The position numbers and the translations under genes are program-made. The notes under the pieces were generated by a model. The model was not told the DNA's origin. It searched no databases and was given only the letters and a program-made list of their open reading frames with translations. A DNA stretch of 42,393 bases from assembly GCF_000701705.1 (NCBI RefSeq), contig NZ_JNJP01000031.1, positions 1 to 42,393 of the forward strand. The letters are read 5' to 3'. Shown in pieces: positions 40,814 through 42,393 of the stretch. The stretch's first letter is position 1. Every line of letters begins with the position of its first letter. The stretch is from Bilophila wadsworthia ATCC 49260 (GTDB lineage: Bacteria; Desulfobacterota; Desulfovibrionia; Desulfovibrionales; Desulfovibrionaceae).

Positions 40814-41140
40814 CCTGCCGGCACGGAGATATCCCGCTCTTTCCAACGGCTTCAGTGTATGGAATCCTTGTTCGCAGCCTACAGGTCGCCTTTGGATGGA
40901 TACCTGCCTCAAAGTGAAAAGGTTCTGAGCCCCGCCGCAGATTTTCCTTTAAGATGCCTCCTGTAGGTTGTCCCCGGTTTGAGGGCTGTGTGGGATTCCG
41001 TTTATGGGCTTGTTAGCCGCATCTCCTTACTGTGCCGACGTTATGTTCTTGAGAAAAATGCAAGGCATCATTTACTGTCCCCTATCGGATAGGCTATCCA
41101 AGGAAACGAGAGGAACTGTTTTTCCTCGTGCAAGCTGTGA

Positions 41141-41162
41141 TTCCATCCTGTGCGGGATGGAA
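41141..41162. other. Perfect 8-bp hairpin in the mucR upstream region
   Basis: ttccatcc (41141-41148) and ggatggaa (41155-41162) pair around tgtgcg. It could be an operator or part of a structured RNA. Confidence 0.35.
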
Positions 41163-41222
41163 CGGGCAAGCATCTTTCCTTCACCGTACTTCTTGATGCG
41201 CCTGCATGGAATAGCTGCCTTT

Positions 41223-41250
41223 TAGACGGCATTCATGGAAAGTATATAAT
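41223..41250 (+). promoter_or_regulatory. Candidate sigma-70 promoter for the mucR-type gene
   Basis: A consensus -10 (tataat, 41245-41250) lies 16 bp from tagacg (41223-41228), which matches the -35 consensus at four of six positions. Confidence 0.4.
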
Positions 41251-41580
41251 AAAAAGGTACGAAAAGCGGTTGCATTGCATAGGCCCCTCGTGCAATACTG
41301 AACAATATCTTTTTAGATATGGCTTGTTGTGCAGAGATCCTGAGTACGGAATAGAGGGAAGCGAGATGCATTGGCATCAAGGACAGTGGACCGGCTGGTA
41401 GGGGTGCTTTGCCGGGGGAACGGTTTCGTTCCTTGCTGTTTCCGCCCCCCGTATCACTTCAGGGGTGAGGGGATAACGGGGGAAAAGGCGTACGGGATTC
41501 TGGGGGGAGTGAATGCAGGAGAGGTTCCTGGATTCATGGCACAACCTTTTCAGTAACTTTGTTCCGAGGAGGCATCCCTG

Positions 41581-41985
41581 ATGGATGATCATTTGAAAGA
41601 AGCACTGGATATTGTCAAAGCACAGGCCAGCGTCCGAATCATGTCGGAAGACGAAATCATTTCCATGGTGCGTCGTCTTTCGTCCGATATCAAGAACGTT
41701 GCCGAGGGTGAAGGCTGCGTTGAGGAGCTTGCCAGTTCCGATGTGCAGAGCGATCCCCGCAAATCCATCAAAGAAAAGTCGATTACCTGCATGGAATGCG
41801 GCAAGACATTCAAAATTTTGACGCGTAAGCATCTCGCCAGCCATAATCTTGACGCTGCCGAATACCGCGAAAAGTGGGGCCTCAAGAAGGATACCCCGCT
41901 GGTCTGCAAGGGCCTTCAGCGCGAGCGCCGCAAGAAGATGAAGGACATGAAGCTCTGGGAAAAGCGCCGTAAGGTTGAAGAGTAG
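41581..41985 (+). CDS. MucR/Ros-family zinc-finger transcriptional regulator
   Basis: A 134-residue MucR/Ros-family regulator, a prokaryotic zinc-finger DNA-binding protein. The diagnostic C-terminal half reads ITCMECGKTFKILTRKHLAS, then HNLDAAEYREKWGLKKDTPL. The Cys pair (CMEC) and the two following His residues (HLASH) form the zinc site, and the YREKWGL block is the family's conserved extension. The N-terminal half (about 1-60) is acidic and helical and probably mediates oligomerisation. The C-terminus is strongly basic (RERRKKMKDMKLWEKRRK). GAGGAGG precedes the ATG. Desulfovibrionaceae often have several such genes; targets cannot be read from this window. It ends in a terminator at 42115-42146. 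Confidence 0.92.
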   Translation: MDDHLKEALDIVKAQASVRIMSEDEIISMVRRLSSDIKNVAEGEGCVEELASSDVQSDPRKSIKEKSITCMECGKTFKILTRKHLASHNLDAAEYREKWGLKKDTPLVCKGLQRERRKKMKDMKLWEKRRKVEE

Positions 41986-42114
41986 GAATGAGTTCGGTGG
42001 AGAGGGGGAGGAGTCTTTTTTGAAGAACGGAGATACCCGAACGGGGTTCCTTCCCTCTCCTCTCTACCGGATTTTTGAGCCCCCAATATTTTTGATTGCG
42101 GGGTTGAGGAAAAG

Positions 42115-42146
42115 AAAAAGGCGACTGCTCAACAGTCGCCTTTTTT
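42115..42146 (+). terminator. Strong rho-independent terminator
   Basis: aaaaaggcgactg (42115-42127) and cagtcgccttttt (42133-42145) form a perfect 13-bp stem with loop ctcaa, ending in six T. It lies 130 bp beyond the mucR-type stop; a degenerate G-rich/C-rich repeat (about 41996-42068) sits between. The stem can work on both strands. Confidence 0.9.
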
Positions 42147-42313
42147 GGGATAATTCGTACAGCCTTTTTGAAGCGGCTTAAACAGACATTGCAAGAGGAT
42201 CTACAAGAACCTTTTTATGTTCCTTCCATCTTTATATGTGTTTCCCGGCATTCTCTTGCAGCATGTCGCCAGATAGAAACGACAGTCCCATATTACACAG
42301 GGAAAAAGTGAAG
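42147..42313. other. Intergenic sequence with no recognised feature
   Basis: I see no gene, hairpin with a T-run or regulatory motif that I can support between the terminator and the repeat copy at the window end. Confidence 0.4.
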
Positions 42314-42393
42314 AGGGATTCAATAAAGGGGAAAGTCTTTGAAGGGAGTGGGGGAGGTTTGGAGGGGGCGAGGGAAACTTTCTTTAGAAAGTT
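42314..42393 (+). repeat. Dispersed hairpin repeat copy, cut by the window end
   Basis: gggattcaataaa (from 42316) and aaagtctttg (42332-42341) match the head of the full copy at 10572-10674. The G-rich stretch and the hairpin apex aactttctttagaaagtt (42376-42393) follow. The rest of the copy lies outside the window. Confidence 0.65.

Larger units (their letters stand above)
40723..41580. other. 858-bp gene-free region before the mucR-type gene
   Basis: Small open frames here have no ribosome-binding site, family similarity or native codon use. It holds the terminator-like hairpin at 40773-40813, an 8-bp hairpin at 41141-41162 (ttccatcc/ggatggaa), and a candidate promoter at 41223-41250. If that promoter is used, the mucR-type gene has a leader of about 320 nt. 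Confidence 0.45.

Noticed and set aside
41004..41401. Small open frames of 73 and 83 codons upstream of the mucR-type gene
   Set aside because: No ribosome-binding site or recognisable sequence, and they overlap a hairpin and a candidate promoter.

Overview
The window looks like chromosomal DNA of a GC-rich, Gram-negative, anaerobic deltaproteobacterium, most likely a member of the Desulfovibrionaceae (Desulfovibrio/Bilophila/Mailhella type). The evidence is a complete type II secretion (T2SS) operon, an indolepyruvate:ferredoxin oxidoreductase pair (iorAB), a MucR/Ros-type zinc-finger regulator, and a family of long GC-rich hairpins between genes. The genus is inferred from content; no rRNA or tRNA gene is present to confirm it.

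Layout. 1-1.5 kb: aroQ and a divergent class-I glutamine amidotransferase. 1.6-5.3 kb (minus): a phosphate ABC transporter, pstS, then a single gene fusing the PstC and PstA permeases, then pstB. 5.9-7.0 kb (minus): two unrecognised proteins. 7.6-8.1 kb: a DUF1269-like membrane protein. 8.2-9.9 kb: a HAD-IIA phosphatase divergent from a GlpR-like DeoR regulator. 10.1-10.5 kb (minus): a short CPBP/Rce1-type glutamic intramembrane protease. 10.7-23.6 kb (minus): gspF-C-D-E-N-L-M-I-J-K-G-H followed by a TPR lipoprotein. 23.6-32.4 kb (minus): three tandem 941-954-residue YtcJ-like amidohydrolases. 32.4-33.4 kb: a gene-free regulatory stretch with a (GA)18 tract, two terminator-like hairpins and an AT-rich island. 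33.4-35.4 kb (minus): proA-nadD. 35.6-38.9 kb (plus): a YfgM-like TPR protein and iorAB. 39.1-40.7 kb: a NifA-like enhancer-binding protein with altered motifs. 41.6-42.0 kb: a mucR-type regulator.

The most interesting system spans 10-32 kb. The three amidohydrolases each have a Sec signal peptide and end in the same tripartite tail: a Ser/Gly linker with an invariant Gly-Cys, a hydrophobic segment, then Arg-Arg-Arg. This is the architecture of the Cys-containing C-terminal sorting signals (MYXO-, Synergist-, JDVT-CTERM), whose predicted processing enzymes are CPBP-type glutamic intramembrane proteases. The same strand carries, in order, the three tailed substrates, a full T2SS and a small CPBP protease. 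I infer a self-contained module that exports these enzymes across the outer membrane and anchors them on the cell surface. All three components are visible in the sequence; the functional link is inference.

Other points of note are the PstC-PstA fusion, the enhancer-binding protein with GAFPGA in place of GAFTGA and a reversed Walker B acid pair, an IorA lacking most of its ferredoxin domain, and the dispersed hairpin repeat family.
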